DNA of 64,000 nucleotides from Candidatus Nitrotoga sp. LAW (lineage in GTDB: Bacteria; Pseudomonadota; Gammaproteobacteria; Burkholderiales; Gallionellaceae). The first letter of the stretch is position 1. Every line of letters begins with the position of its first letter. This document shows, piece after piece, positions 41,906-52,691 of this stretch. Under the pieces are notes generated by a model. That model saw only the letters and a program-made list of their open reading frames with translations. It searched no databases and had not been told where the DNA came from. Location: positions 119,015 to 183,014 of the forward strand of contig QFXI01000018.1 of the NCBI GenBank assembly GCA_003402315.1. The letters run 5' to 3'. The position numbers were made by a program, and so were the translations under genes.

Positions 41906-42520
41906 ATGAAAATTTTTAGTGCATGTCTGATGTTGATTGCTGTTGCCTTCAGTACAACGGCCGAAGCGAAACTATATAAGTGGGTGGACGATAAGGGCGT
42001 GACCCATTACGGCGAAGTCATTCCTCCAGAATATACCAACAAAAGTAACGCGCTATTAAGCGATAAGGGGCGTTTGATTAAAAGAAATGAGGAAATAAAT
42101 AATACGGAGCGGCGAGCCAATGAGAAGGATGAGGCCAAAAAACGTATTGATAACGAAGCTAACCTTGAATTAAGCCGAAAAGACAATGCGTTATTGAATA
42201 CTTTCAGTAACGAGAAGGAAATTGATCTGGCTCGTGATCGCAATCTGCATCAAATAGAGTCACTTATTAGTAGCATACAGTCACTGCAAAGAACAGCCCG
42301 AGAGGGTTTGAAGAATTATCAGCAGGAAGCAGAGGGGATAAAGCGCGTTGGCAGAAAGCTTCCCGTTTCATTGCAAGCCGACATTACTGAGGGCGAAAAT
42401 AAATTAGCTAAATTGCAACTAGACTTGGTTAAGGCTCAAGAAAAAGTGGCCTCGGTTAAAGCGAGTTATGAAGCTGACAAGATGCGCTTCCGTGAGCTGA
42501 ATGGAAGTGCCAAGAAATAA
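41906..42520 (+). CDS. DUF4124 domain-containing protein
   Basis: Signal peptide + KLYKWVDDKGVTHYGEVIPPEY, then a charged coiled-coil-rich tail. Confidence 0.85.
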   Translation: MKIFSACLMLIAVAFSTTAEAKLYKWVDDKGVTHYGEVIPPEYTNKSNALLSDKGRLIKRNEEINNTERRANEKDEAKKRIDNEANLELSRKDNALLNTFSNEKEIDLARDRNLHQIESLISSIQSLQRTAREGLKNYQQEAEGIKRVGRKLPVSLQADITEGENKLAKLQLDLVKAQEKVASVKASYEADKMRFRELNGSAKK

Positions 42521-42724
42521 GTAAGGGACACCTAAAATTCCTCTCCTCTCCAACTTTTTGCATGGTGACGTATGGATGGGCTGAAAATTAAAGTTCGACA
42601 TTTTATATAGGATAGTAAAAACAAAAGACTAAGAGAAGGCCAGCCTGAGGAAAAAGATAATTACGGCTTAGAGGAAGCGGAACGAAGGTGCTATCGCTAT
42701 CGAAAATATTGGTGGGATGCCAAA

Positions 42725-43375
42725 TTATACCCAATATGCAGTCTGTGTCATTACCCTTGCGCTCATTTGCATCGCTATCTTTATAGGTAGTGGCAATTCT
42801 GCACCTCCCAGCTGCACTGCAATATCCCTGTGCCGAGCCTCATCTGTAAGCATTTGCCAAATAACTGCACGGCTTTTTATATCCCGCTCTGGCAATTTCC
42901 CCAAATGACTTTGCAGATGCGCACCTACCTGTCGTTCTGTTTCCGCCATAAATCCAAGACTCCATTTATCACCTAGCAATCCAGCAAACGCACCGACAAC
43001 CAAAGAGCCACCATACCAAATTGGATTGAACACGCTTAGATGGCTGCCTAATTCACGTACACGTTGCGACGTCCATGCCAAATGTTCGGTCTCTTCATTC
43101 GCTGCTTGTCGTAAGTCTTGCTGCACCACAGGATCGCGCGCCGTCAGCGCTTGCCCTTGATATAAGGCTTGAGCGCAAATCTCACCGCTATGATTTATTC
43201 GCATCAGCGCTGCTGCATGCTTTTTTTCATTCTCGTCTAATGCTGCATCCGGCAAACCAGCATCAGGAAAAGGTCGTGTACTATGCGCTTCGCTAAATAA
43301 AGTGCGCAAGCTTTTGTCGAATTCAATAATCAAGCTGTCGAAACCCAACACAGATATCTCCTTGTACACGTTCAT
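42725..43375 (-). CDS. coq7: 2-polyprenyl-3-methyl-6-methoxy-1,4-benzoquinone monooxygenase
   Basis: di-iron motifs [18 protein letters not shown] and [18 protein letters not shown]. Confidence 0.95.
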   Translation of the reverse strand: MNVYKEISVLGFDSLIIEFDKSLRTLFSEAHSTRPFPDAGLPDAALDENEKKHAAALMRINHSGEICAQALYQGQALTARDPVVQQDLRQAANEETEHLAWTSQRVRELGSHLSVFNPIWYGGSLVVGAFAGLLGDKWSLGFMAETERQVGAHLQSHLGKLPERDIKSRAVIWQMLTDEARHRDIAVQLGGAELPLPIKIAMQMSARVMTQTAYWV

Positions 43376-43900
43376 ACCAATCCCGACAGTGAGGATTTCT
43401 TCTGAAAATTAAGATTCTACTTTTTTAAACTTATGTGACCCACAACAAAAATTTTATTTATGTATTTGATATGTTACGGCGAAGCGAGATTTTTTTATGG
43501 CCAATTGCGTAGGTAAACAATAAACATTAATTTTTAGAGATACGCCATTACAATTCATGAGGATCAGCCCCAACAATACGCTCAAGTAGAATTTGAAACA
43601 AAAAGCACCATCGTTGTGTATTTAACCATAATTATGCTCAAATACATTCTAATTAGATTGGTAGCCTTAGTAAAAGGGTGGCGATCCATAGCATTAACCT
43701 CACCATCTTAATCTAACTAAAAATTAAAGTGGGATTCTAATCAGAAAAAATTTTCCGCTTGTATTGTGTTGCGATAATACAACATGTGCCTTGCTTATCC
43801 GCTAAGCACTCTGTCAGAATACACTCTGACTTCTCATAAGTGGTTTAAATTTGAGAGGTTTTCCCGGAAAACCAATTTAGTAAATCAAGGAGAACATTTT

Positions 43901-44989
43901 ATGAACATGAACAAGAGTTTAATTGCTCTCGCTGTTGCGGGGATATTTGCGTCCTCGGCTGCAACGGCCGCTGTAGACGTTTACGGTCAAGCTAACGTAT
44001 CGTACGATATCGTTAACAATGATTCAAACAGGGACAGCCAAGGAGTCGCCAGTAATGGATCACGCTTTGGTTTGAAAGGTTCAGAAGATCTAGGTGGTGG
44101 TTTATCCGCAATCTGGCAAATTGAAAACCAAATTGCGATTGGCGCGGGCTTGGGCGGCACAGAAAACCCAGGCTCCAATACAAGCATTGCCTTCCGTGAT
44201 ACATTCGCTGGTCTGAGAAGCGATACAGCTGGTACTGTAAGATTAGGGCGTTTTGATACACCCTATAAATTAGCAACCCGCGGCATGGACATGTTCCATA
44301 ATACCCTTGCAGATAACCGTTCCTTGATGGGGCTCGGCCATGATGTTCGTGCAAGCAACTCTGTTGGTTTTAACAGCTTGAATTACTCAGGTTTCAGTGC
44401 AGCAGCTTCTTATTTTGGCGATCAAGGCGGTACCGCACCTGGCTTTAATACGCCAACCATTGGTACAGCCAACACTTTGTTCAACACAAATGAAGGTTTC
44501 TCAATTGCGGGTATGTACGACGCAGGCCCGTATCACGCTACTGCAGCTTATCAAACTATCAGCAATGGTCTGTCAAATACAAACATAAGCACAGATGCAT
44601 GGAAAATTGGTGGGGGTTACTCGGTAGACGCCTTTGCGCTGAACGGTGTTTATGAAAGAATCAGCAACAGAAATGGTTCTGGTGACGCTAGTGCTTGGTA
44701 CCTGTCCGGTAAGTACAACTTGACTTCAGCTGATGCTCTTAAACTGGCATATACAGACGTTAACAACCACGTTAACGAAGCTGCGAATTCAGGAGCTAAG
44801 CAATATTCTGTTGGTTACGACCACAAAATGAGCAATCGTACTACGCTGTATGCTTTGTACACCAAGTTGGATAATGACCAAAATGCTAATTACCTGCTTG
44901 GCTGGAACAGCGCTAGCACTTCCGTTAGCAATGCAGGAATTGGTCAATCACCTTCTGCTTTCTCAGCAGGTATGAAACATTCGTTCTAA
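43901..44989 (+). CDS. outer-membrane porin (Gram-negative porin, beta-proteobacterial type)
   Basis: Signal peptide MNMNKSLIALAVAGIFASSAATA, VDVYGQANVSYDIV, SRFGLKGSEDLGGGLSAIWQIE; C-terminal AFSAGMKHSF. Confidence 0.94.
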   Translation: MNMNKSLIALAVAGIFASSAATAAVDVYGQANVSYDIVNNDSNRDSQGVASNGSRFGLKGSEDLGGGLSAIWQIENQIAIGAGLGGTENPGSNTSIAFRDTFAGLRSDTAGTVRLGRFDTPYKLATRGMDMFHNTLADNRSLMGLGHDVRASNSVGFNSLNYSGFSAAASYFGDQGGTAPGFNTPTIGTANTLFNTNEGFSIAGMYDAGPYHATAAYQTISNGLSNTNISTDAWKIGGGYSVDAFALNGVYERISNRNGSGDASAWYLSGKYNLTSADALKLAYTDVNNHVNEAANSGAKQYSVGYDHKMSNRTTLYALYTKLDNDQNANYLLGWNSASTSVSNAGIGQSPSAFSAGMKHSF

Positions 44990-45029
44990 GCTATCTTTTT
45001 CGCGAGAAAACTAATAGTTTGATCATAAG

Positions 45030-45056
45030 CGGACACTTTCGGGTGTCCGTTTTTTT
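45030..45056 (+). terminator. intrinsic terminator downstream of porin
   Basis: CGGACAC-TTTCGG-GTGTCCG followed by TTTTTTT. Confidence 0.9.
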
Positions 45057-45267
45057 ATATTGATGCAATGTTGGTGACATACATCGATATTAATGTCTGA
45101 AAATTACCAAGATTAACTATTTCCCGAGCAATCTCTACTTTTAGCTCATCGGATCCATAGTTTACTGGTTTGCTAACGCCAAAATGAGCTATCCACTGGC
45201 TATTCCAACAAAACTGGAAGCAGTGTGCAGTATTAGAAAATATCCACTACAGTTATACGCACGAATA

Positions 45268-46059
45268 TTACAGCCCAAACAGTTGTGCTAATGCAACGCC
45301 TGGCTCAGTGGCACGCATAAATACCTCACCCACCAAAAAAGCATTGACGTGATTATTGCGCATCAGCTGTACATCTTTTACTTGGAGGATGCCACTTTCG
45401 GTTACCACAATACGTTCTTGTGGAATGTGCGGTAATAAATCCAACGTAGTTTGCAGTGTTACCTCAAAAGTATGCAAATTACGATTATTAATGCCAATAA
45501 GCGGAGTAGTGAGTTGCAAGGCCTCGTCCAATTCTGCTTTATTGTGCACTTCTACTAGCACGCTTAATCCTAGGCTATGTGCTAAAGCCTCGAATTCTTG
45601 CATCTGCGCCAAACTTAATGCTGCCGCAATCAGCAGGATGCAGTCCGCTCCTAACGCACGTGCCTGATAAATTTGGTAGGCATCCACCATGAAATCCTTG
45701 CGCAGTACCGGGATTGAACAAGCATCCCGCGCTTCTTGCAAATACTCGGCACTGCCCTGAAAGAATTGCGCATCGGTTAATACTGACAGGCAGGCCGCAC
45801 CGTGATTCGCATAGCTAGCAGCAATTTCCGCCGGGCGAAAATCTGCGCGCAACACACCTTTACTTGGGCTGGCTTTTTTAATTTCGGCTATCACTGCGGG
45901 CTGGCTTGCTGTAATTTTTTTGCGAATTGCTCCGACGAAATCACGAGTAGGTAAGACTTGTTCCGCCTTAGCGCGCATGGTTACCGATGAGCATGTGGCT
46001 TTTGCGGTAGCAATTTCTTGCGCCTTAACAGTAAGAATTTTTTGCAGAATGTCAGACAT
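45268..46059 (-). CDS. trpC: indole-3-glycerol phosphate synthase
   Basis: [77 protein letters not shown]. Confidence 0.97.
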   Translation of the reverse strand: MSDILQKILTVKAQEIATAKATCSSVTMRAKAEQVLPTRDFVGAIRKKITASQPAVIAEIKKASPSKGVLRADFRPAEIAASYANHGAACLSVLTDAQFFQGSAEYLQEARDACSIPVLRKDFMVDAYQIYQARALGADCILLIAAALSLAQMQEFEALAHSLGLSVLVEVHNKAELDEALQLTTPLIGINNRNLHTFEVTLQTTLDLLPHIPQERIVVTESGILQVKDVQLMRNNHVNAFLVGEVFMRATEPGVALAQLFGL

Positions 46060-46232
46060 GGCAGACCCTAATATACAAGGTGCGTATTTTAACTTAAGTG
46101 CAATGGTAAAATGCGCACTTATAGATGAACAAAATGCAGCGATATCTGTCATCAATGAGATGACTGCATTGACAATGATGGAATCGTTGCGCTTTGCCCA
46201 TCTACTGGCCCCACTTGAATTATGAGGTAGAA

Positions 46233-47492
46233 ATGGATGATATAAAAACATACATGCAGCAAGTTGGACAGGATGCCCGCGCCGCTTCGCGCATTATGGC
46301 GCAAGCTGGCACAGCGAAAAAAAATCGTGCCCTGGAAAATATTGCTGCCGCTATCCTGAGCAGTATCGCACAACTCATTACGGCGAACGCCAAGGATACC
46401 GCTGCTGCGCGTGTTAACGGGTTGGATGCTGCCTCCATCGACCGTCTCACCCTAACTGAAAAATCCGTACAAAGCATAGCGGAAGGGTTATTGCAGATAG
46501 CGGCCCTGCCGGATCTCATTGGAGAGATTAACGACCTGAAATATCGTCCTTCCGGCATCCAGGTCGGTAAGATGCGTGTACCACTTGGCGTTATCGGCAT
46601 CATTTATGAATCCCGGCCAAATGTGACAGCTGATGCAGCAGGGCTGTGCCTGAAATCCGGCAATGCTGCCATTTTACGAGGTGGCTCCGAGGCGATTCAT
46701 TCCAACCAAGCAATTGCGGCATGCGTTCATCAGGGGCTGCGCGAAGCCGGCTTGCCAGAGACTGCTGTGCAGGTGATCAGCACCACCGATCGTGCGGCAG
46801 TGGGCGAACTTATTACCATGCGGGAATATGTGGACGTGATCGTGCCGCGGGGCGGAAAAAGTTTAATCGCACGCATCGCGGAAGAAGCCCGTGTACCGGT
46901 TATAAAACACTTGGATGGTATCTGCCATGTATACATCGACGACGAAGCTGATTTAGAAAAAGCCATCCGCATCGCTGACAACGCCAAAACTCAGCGTTAC
47001 GGTGTGTGTAATACCATGGAAACCTTGTTGGTGGCTGCCAGTGTGGCACCACGTGTGTTACCTCAATTATGTAAAATATATCTGGATAAAGGCGTGGAGC
47101 TGCGTGGTGACGAAGCCGCATGTAAACTCGTTACGCAAATGGCAATTGCTACAGAAGAAGATTGGCGCACCGAATATCTTGCGCCGATTTTGAGCGTGCG
47201 TGTGGTGACTGGGCTGGACGATGCTATTGCGCATATCAATACCTACGGATCACAACACACTGACAGCATCGTGACTGAGAATTACACCAAGGCGATGCGT
47301 TTTTTACGCGAAGTGGATTCCAGCTCGGTCATGGTAAATGCTTCAACACGCTTTGCTGATGGCTTCGAATATGGATTAGGCGCGGAAATTGGGATTTCTA
47401 CGGACAAAATTCACGCGCGCGGCCCCGTAGGATTGGAAGGATTAACCTCGCAGAAGTTTATCGTATTGGGTAGCGGGCAGATAAGAAATTAG
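46233..47492 (+). CDS. proA: glutamate-5-semialdehyde dehydrogenase
   Basis: [73 protein letters not shown]. Confidence 0.97.
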   Translation: MDDIKTYMQQVGQDARAASRIMAQAGTAKKNRALENIAAAILSSIAQLITANAKDTAAARVNGLDAASIDRLTLTEKSVQSIAEGLLQIAALPDLIGEINDLKYRPSGIQVGKMRVPLGVIGIIYESRPNVTADAAGLCLKSGNAAILRGGSEAIHSNQAIAACVHQGLREAGLPETAVQVISTTDRAAVGELITMREYVDVIVPRGGKSLIARIAEEARVPVIKHLDGICHVYIDDEADLEKAIRIADNAKTQRYGVCNTMETLLVAASVAPRVLPQLCKIYLDKGVELRGDEAACKLVTQMAIATEEDWRTEYLAPILSVRVVTGLDDAIAHINTYGSQHTDSIVTENYTKAMRFLREVDSSSVMVNASTRFADGFEYGLGAEIGISTDKIHARGPVGLEGLTSQKFIVLGSGQIRN

Positions 47493-47559
47493 CAGGAATA
47501 TTTTTCACTAAGAGTTTCTGTATAACTACACTTGCCTGAAGTGATCACGAAAGAAAATT

Positions 47560-49437
47560 ATGAAACAAACCATCGCAGTTAACGTGCCAGATATTGGTGA
47601 CTTTAAGGATGTAACTGTTATCGAGGTGCTAGTAAAAATAGGCGACGCCGTGGCAGCAGAACAATCGCTGATCACATTGGAAACCGACAAGGCGACTGTG
47701 GATGTGCCTTCCCCCGTTGGGGGGGTGGTGAAGGAATTGAAAATCAAAATTGGTGACAAGGTCAGCCAAGGCGGCTCAATCTTAACGTTAGAAACAGAGA
47801 CGACAGCGGAAGAGCCAATCTCTTCGTCTGCCCAATCCACTCCAGTCGCTTCCCCCCCCCTTTTTTCAGAGGAAAAACCAACTCCCTCTCCTGATAAAGA
47901 AAAAGCGCAAGGAAGCATGGGGGCAGGAGAAAGTTCATCTACGCCACAAGTCACTTCCGCCCCATCTTCGATGCCTGAATTTGCTATCCCAAGTTCCTCT
48001 TCATTTGAAAAAGGTGACCTTCATGCCGAAGTAGTCGTCTTGGGCGCCGGCCCCGGTGGCTATACCGCAGCTTTCCGTGCTGCTGATCTGGGCAAACAGG
48101 TAATACTGATTGAACGCCACTCCAAACTCGGGGGGGTGTGTCTTAATGTAGGCTGCATTCCATCGAAGGCGCTGCTACATATCGCCAAGACTATCACCGA
48201 GGCCGATGAAATTTCGCATCATGGCGTCACGTTTAGCAAACCGACGATCGACATTAATAAAATCCGTAGCTGGAAGGAAAGCATTATTGCCAAGCTAACC
48301 GGCGGCTTAGTTGTATTATCCAAACAACGCAAAGTGAACGTAGTTTACGGTGTAGCGAAATTCAATTCGCCTAACAGCATCACGGTGGAAACCAGCGACG
48401 GTAGTAAGACCATCACGTTTGATAACGCCATCATTGCAGCAGGCTCCAGCGTAACGCGTATTCCCGGCTTTCCGTATGATGATCCACGCTTGATTGATTC
48501 TACTGGCGCATTGCTGTTACAGGACATCCCTGAGCGTATGTTAATTATTGGCGGAGGCATCATCGGCTTGGAGATGGGCACGGTATATGACGCGCTGGGC
48601 TCCAAAATTTCTGTGGTCGAATTGGCCGATAACCTAATTCCTGGTGCTGACCGCGATCTTGTACGTCCGTTGCACAAGCGCATCGAAAAACGTTACGAAG
48701 CAATTTATTTAAAGACCAGGGTCACTAAAATTGAGGCAAGGACGGAAGGGTTGAATATCACCTTTGAAGGTGACAATGCACCTCAGCCACAACTATACGA
48801 CCGTGTGCTGCTCGCCGTAGGGCGTCGTCCAAACGGACACGAAATTAACGCAGAAGCGGCAGGTGTGGTGGTCAATGAACGCGGTTTTATCCCAGTTGAT
48901 AAACAACAGCGCAGCAATGTGCCGCATATCTATGCTATCGGCGATATTGTTGGCGACCCTATGCTGGCACACAAGGCAACGCATGAAGGCAAAGTGGCTG
49001 CGGAAGTGATTGCCGGACATAAAGCCAGCTTCGATGCGCTCACCATTCCGTCTGTGGCTTATACCGATCCGGAAATTTCCTGGATGGGTCTGACCGAAAC
49101 ACAAGCTAAAGCACAGGGCATACCCTATGAGAAAGCAGCTTTTCCATGGGCGGCAAGTGGCCGTGCACTATCGATGGGACGTGACGAAGGCCTTACCAAG
49201 CTGCTATATGACCCGCAAACCAAGCGTATTCTCGGTGCAGGCATTGTGGGCAGCAATGCGGGTGAGTTGATCGCCGAAACAGTATTGGCGCTGGAAATGG
49301 GTGCCGACATGGGGGACATCGGTCTGACTATCCATCCACACCCCACACTGTCGGAAACTGTCGGCTTTGCAGCGGAAATTGCCGAAGGCAACATTACCGA
49401 CCTATACATGCCCCGGAAAAAACCAGGACGCATCTAA
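47560..49437 (+). CDS. lpdA: dihydrolipoyl dehydrogenase with N-terminal lipoyl domain
   Basis: Lipoyl domain ([15 protein letters not shown]), Ser/Pro-rich linker, E3 domain ([29 protein letters not shown]). Confidence 0.95.
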   Translation: MKQTIAVNVPDIGDFKDVTVIEVLVKIGDAVAAEQSLITLETDKATVDVPSPVGGVVKELKIKIGDKVSQGGSILTLETETTAEEPISSSAQSTPVASPPLFSEEKPTPSPDKEKAQGSMGAGESSSTPQVTSAPSSMPEFAIPSSSSFEKGDLHAEVVVLGAGPGGYTAAFRAADLGKQVILIERHSKLGGVCLNVGCIPSKALLHIAKTITEADEISHHGVTFSKPTIDINKIRSWKESIIAKLTGGLVVLSKQRKVNVVYGVAKFNSPNSITVETSDGSKTITFDNAIIAAGSSVTRIPGFPYDDPRLIDSTGALLLQDIPERMLIIGGGIIGLEMGTVYDALGSKISVVELADNLIPGADRDLVRPLHKRIEKRYEAIYLKTRVTKIEARTEGLNITFEGDNAPQPQLYDRVLLAVGRRPNGHEINAEAAGVVVNERGFIPVDKQQRSNVPHIYAIGDIVGDPMLAHKATHEGKVAAEVIAGHKASFDALTIPSVAYTDPEISWMGLTETQAKAQGIPYEKAAFPWAASGRALSMGRDEGLTKLLYDPQTKRILGAGIVGSNAGELIAETVLALEMGADMGDIGLTIHPHPTLSETVGFAAEIAEGNITDLYMPRKKPGRI

Positions 49438-49529
49438 AAAATTTAGAGGCACCCATTAGAATCACATTACTACGCCGGTTGCCAGTGCCTCGATTAACCG
49501 CACAATACGGAACCACGATACAAAGAGGT

Positions 49530-51041
49530 TTACCGTCTACCGCCCAAAATCGAACCAAGTACACCACGAATAATTTGCCGCCCAACTGTTGAACCAATGG
49601 CACGGGCGGCACTCTTGGCAAACGCTTCACCGACACCTTCACGGCTTCTTGATGTGCTGCCGCCGAAGATGCTTCCTAATATCCCGCCCAATCCACCGTC
49701 GCCACTCGTCTCCTCTTGCGTGGAATTAACAGCTTCTGCTGCGGTGCCTTCTACGGATTTATTGCTGGCGCGCTCCTTGATGCGTTCGTAAGCTGATTCG
49801 CGGTCCACCGCTTTTTCATAGTGGCCGACAAGCAGTGAATCTTGAATAATGGCTTTACGTTCCACTTCATTAATGGGGCCGATTTGAGCTTGTGGCGGAA
49901 TAATCAGTGCACGTTCAACAATACTCGGGCGACCTTTTTCATCCAGACATGAAACAAGTGCTTCGCCTACACCCAGCGCAGTTATAACAGCCTCTTCATC
50001 CAGGCTAGGATTGTTATGCATAGTTTCAGCTGCTGCTTTCACGGCCTTTTGGTCGCGTGGACTAAAGGCGCGTAGCGCGTGCTGTACGCGGTTGCCGAGC
50101 TGGCCCAGCACCTTGTCCGGTACATCTGCGGGGTTTTGGGTGACAAAATATACACCTACGCCTTTGGAACGAATTAGGCGCACTACTTGTTCGATTTTAT
50201 CGAGCAGTGCTTCAGGGGCATCGTTGAACAGTAAATGCGCTTCGTCGAAGAAAAATACTAGCCTAGGTTTGGCAAGATCACCCGCTTCCGGCAAATTCTC
50301 GAATAATTCAGACAGTAACCATAACAGCATGGTGGAATACACTTTGGGCGAAGACATCAATTTGTCGGCGGCCAGGATATTAATCATGCCGTAGCCGTTA
50401 GCGTCGGTCTGCATCAGATCGGCAATATTGAGCATCGGTTCGCCAAAAAAACTTTCGCCGCCTTGCGTTTCAATTTGCAGCAGGCCGCGCTGAATTGCAC
50501 CGATGCTGGCGCTGGAGATGTTGCCGTATTCCGTCGTGAAATCTGCCGCATTTTCACCGACGTATTGCAGCATCGCGCGTAGATCTTTCAAATCAAGCAA
50601 TAATAATTCATTGTCATCGGCGACCTTGAACACTAGCGCCAGCACGCCCTGCTGTACTTCGTTCAAATTCAACATACGCCCGATGAGCAGCGGTCCCATG
50701 TCAGAAATAGTGGCACGCAACGGATGGCCCATGGTTCCGAATACATCCCAAAACGTTACTGGATAGGCACGATGTACAAAATTTTCCAGGTTGAGTTGCG
50801 TAACTCTTTCGGTAACTTTTTGATTATTGCCCCCGGTTTTGCTCAAACCGGACAAATCTCCCTTAATATCGGAAAGAAATACTGGCACACCAATGCGGCT
50901 GAAGGATTCCGCCAGTGTTTGCAGGGTGACAGTCTTACCCGTTCCTGTCGCACCCGTTATCAGTCCGTGACGATTGGCCATTTGCGGCAGCAGAAAAAGT
51001 TCTTGTTTATCATTCTTAGCGATCAGTAGCGGTTCGCTCAT
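49530..51041 (-). CDS. HerA-like helicase / DUF853 ATPase (YjgR family)
   Basis: [24 protein letters not shown] Walker [51 protein letters not shown]. Confidence 0.92.
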   Translation of the reverse strand: MSEPLLIAKNDKQELFLLPQMANRHGLITGATGTGKTVTLQTLAESFSRIGVPVFLSDIKGDLSGLSKTGGNNQKVTERVTQLNLENFVHRAYPVTFWDVFGTMGHPLRATISDMGPLLIGRMLNLNEVQQGVLALVFKVADDNELLLLDLKDLRAMLQYVGENAADFTTEYGNISSASIGAIQRGLLQIETQGGESFFGEPMLNIADLMQTDANGYGMINILAADKLMSSPKVYSTMLLWLLSELFENLPEAGDLAKPRLVFFFDEAHLLFNDAPEALLDKIEQVVRLIRSKGVGVYFVTQNPADVPDKVLGQLGNRVQHALRAFSPRDQKAVKAAAETMHNNPSLDEEAVITALGVGEALVSCLDEKGRPSIVERALIIPPQAQIGPINEVERKAIIQDSLLVGHYEKAVDRESAYERIKERASNKSVEGTAAEAVNSTQEETSGDGGLGGILGSIFGGSTSRSREGVGEAFAKSAARAIGSTVGRQIIRGVLGSILGGRR

Positions 51042-51300
51042 ATTGGCTCCAAGTTAATTTGGTAGTCTGCACAAAACGTAGCAGGCATAGTTGCATGAAT
51101 GCATTAATCCAGATTAATTAAACAAAAAATGATAACGTGGGCTCACGTTTCATAATGCAGGAAAACTATGTATTCTCATTAATACGTTTTTTTATCATAT
51201 TGCCATAATATACTCGATACCCAATCTGCGTGCTTCCCAAAGACTTTGTAATAATGATATATAAATTTTCTAAACCAACTTTTACAGGATAAATATCATC

Positions 51301-52107
51301 ATGCCTCAACATAAAATCCAAAGCATTCTATTTGCCTTTATCACATTTGCCGCTAGCCATGCCCACGCTATTGATTTTGGTGATCTAATCAACAAAGAAC
51401 TTGGCAAGCTGGACAAATCTGCTCCACAAAAATCAGAGCCTGCAGCCACTAGTAACACAACTGGAACTGCAAAACCTACAACAAGCCTGGCCAATTTTAG
51501 CAACAACGATCAGGTTGACAGCTTGAAGCAGGCCCTTGTTCAGGGTGCGGAAACTGCTGTTGCCAACCTTTCCAAAGAGAACGGTTACCTCGGCAACAAC
51601 AAAGTGCGTATTCCATTGCCGGAAAATTTACAGAAAGCGGATGGTTTATTACGTAAATTTGGTATGGGAAAGTATGCCGACGATTTGACTACTTCCATAA
51701 ACCGGGCCGCCGAAACGGCAGCACCTGAAGCAAAAGATTTATTAGTTGGTGCGGTCAATAAAATGACTGTGGAAGACGCAAAAGGCATACTCACGGGTGG
51801 GAGCGATGCTGCCACGCAATATTTCCGCAAAAATACTGAAACGGCACTGGCTGGAAAATTTAAACCTATCGTGGCAACTTCAATGCAAAAAGTGAAGCTC
51901 GCTGAAGCCTATGATCAGTTCGCTGAAAAGGGTGGAAAGTTTGGCTTGATAGACAAACGCGATATCAAAATGGATGACTACATTACCCGCAAGGCAATGG
52001 ATGGCTTGTTTCTAATGATCGCCGAACAAGAAAAAGCGATTCGCGCAAATCCGCTTGAAGCAACAGGCAATCTGGCAAAAAAGATTTTTTCGGCGATCAA
52101 ATTTTAA
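51301..52107 (+). CDS. DUF4197 domain-containing protein
   Basis: Signal peptide; VRIPLPENLQKADGLLRKFGMGKYADDLTTSINRAAETAAPEAKDLLVGAVNKMTVEDAKGILTGGSDAATQYFRKNT. Confidence 0.9.
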   Translation: MPQHKIQSILFAFITFAASHAHAIDFGDLINKELGKLDKSAPQKSEPAATSNTTGTAKPTTSLANFSNNDQVDSLKQALVQGAETAVANLSKENGYLGNNKVRIPLPENLQKADGLLRKFGMGKYADDLTTSINRAAETAAPEAKDLLVGAVNKMTVEDAKGILTGGSDAATQYFRKNTETALAGKFKPIVATSMQKVKLAEAYDQFAEKGGKFGLIDKRDIKMDDYITRKAMDGLFLMIAEQEKAIRANPLEATGNLAKKIFSAIKF

Positions 52108-52164
52108 CTGGTTGGCCATTCACTATTTAATGGGAAGGATGGGTTTGGAGAATCTACCGACTTT

Positions 52165-52569
52165 TTGAACATGACTGAATCTACCAGTCTGATATCACTT
52201 TTCATTAGCAGTTTCCTTGCCGCCACCTTGCTTCCCGGTGGCTCTGAAATTGTGCTGGCCAGTGTGTTGAAACTGTACCCGGAATTATTTTGGCCTGCAC
52301 TTTTGCTCGGGACTCTCGGTAATACGTTGGGTGGCATGGTGTCATTCGGTATGGGTTGGTTGCTACCGCAAACCCATAAACTCAAGCATGTAGAAAAAAT
52401 ACAACACTACGGCACACCCGCATTATTGTTTGCCTGGGTACCATTATTGGGTGATGCGCTGTGTCTTGCTGCCGGATGGCTAAGGCTTAATCCATGGCAG
52501 GCTGCATTATTCATGGTAATCGGCAAATTCGCGCGTTATTGGGTAATTGCGGTTGCAACCCAAATTTAA
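52165..52569 (+). CDS. YqaA family membrane protein (DedA/SNARE-associated-like)
   Basis: FISSFLAATLLPGGSEIVLASVLKLYPELFWPALLLGTLGNTLGGMVSFGMGWLLP. Confidence 0.88.
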   Translation: MNMTESTSLISLFISSFLAATLLPGGSEIVLASVLKLYPELFWPALLLGTLGNTLGGMVSFGMGWLLPQTHKLKHVEKIQHYGTPALLFAWVPLLGDALCLAAGWLRLNPWQAALFMVIGKFARYWVIAVATQI

Positions 52570-52691
52570 ATCAAAGAGTCGCGCGGAACGCTCACGATTC
52601 AATTACTTCAATGTCACTTCCTTATAGACGGGTTCACGAGTCTATCGAAGAAGATCATGAAGGTAATAAACGTAGGCTAAGTTTAAAACAA

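Noticed and set aside
42613-42725. Open frame [41 protein letters not shown] between DUF4124 and coq7
   Set aside because: No start codon, short, runs into antisense of coq7; no family recognised.
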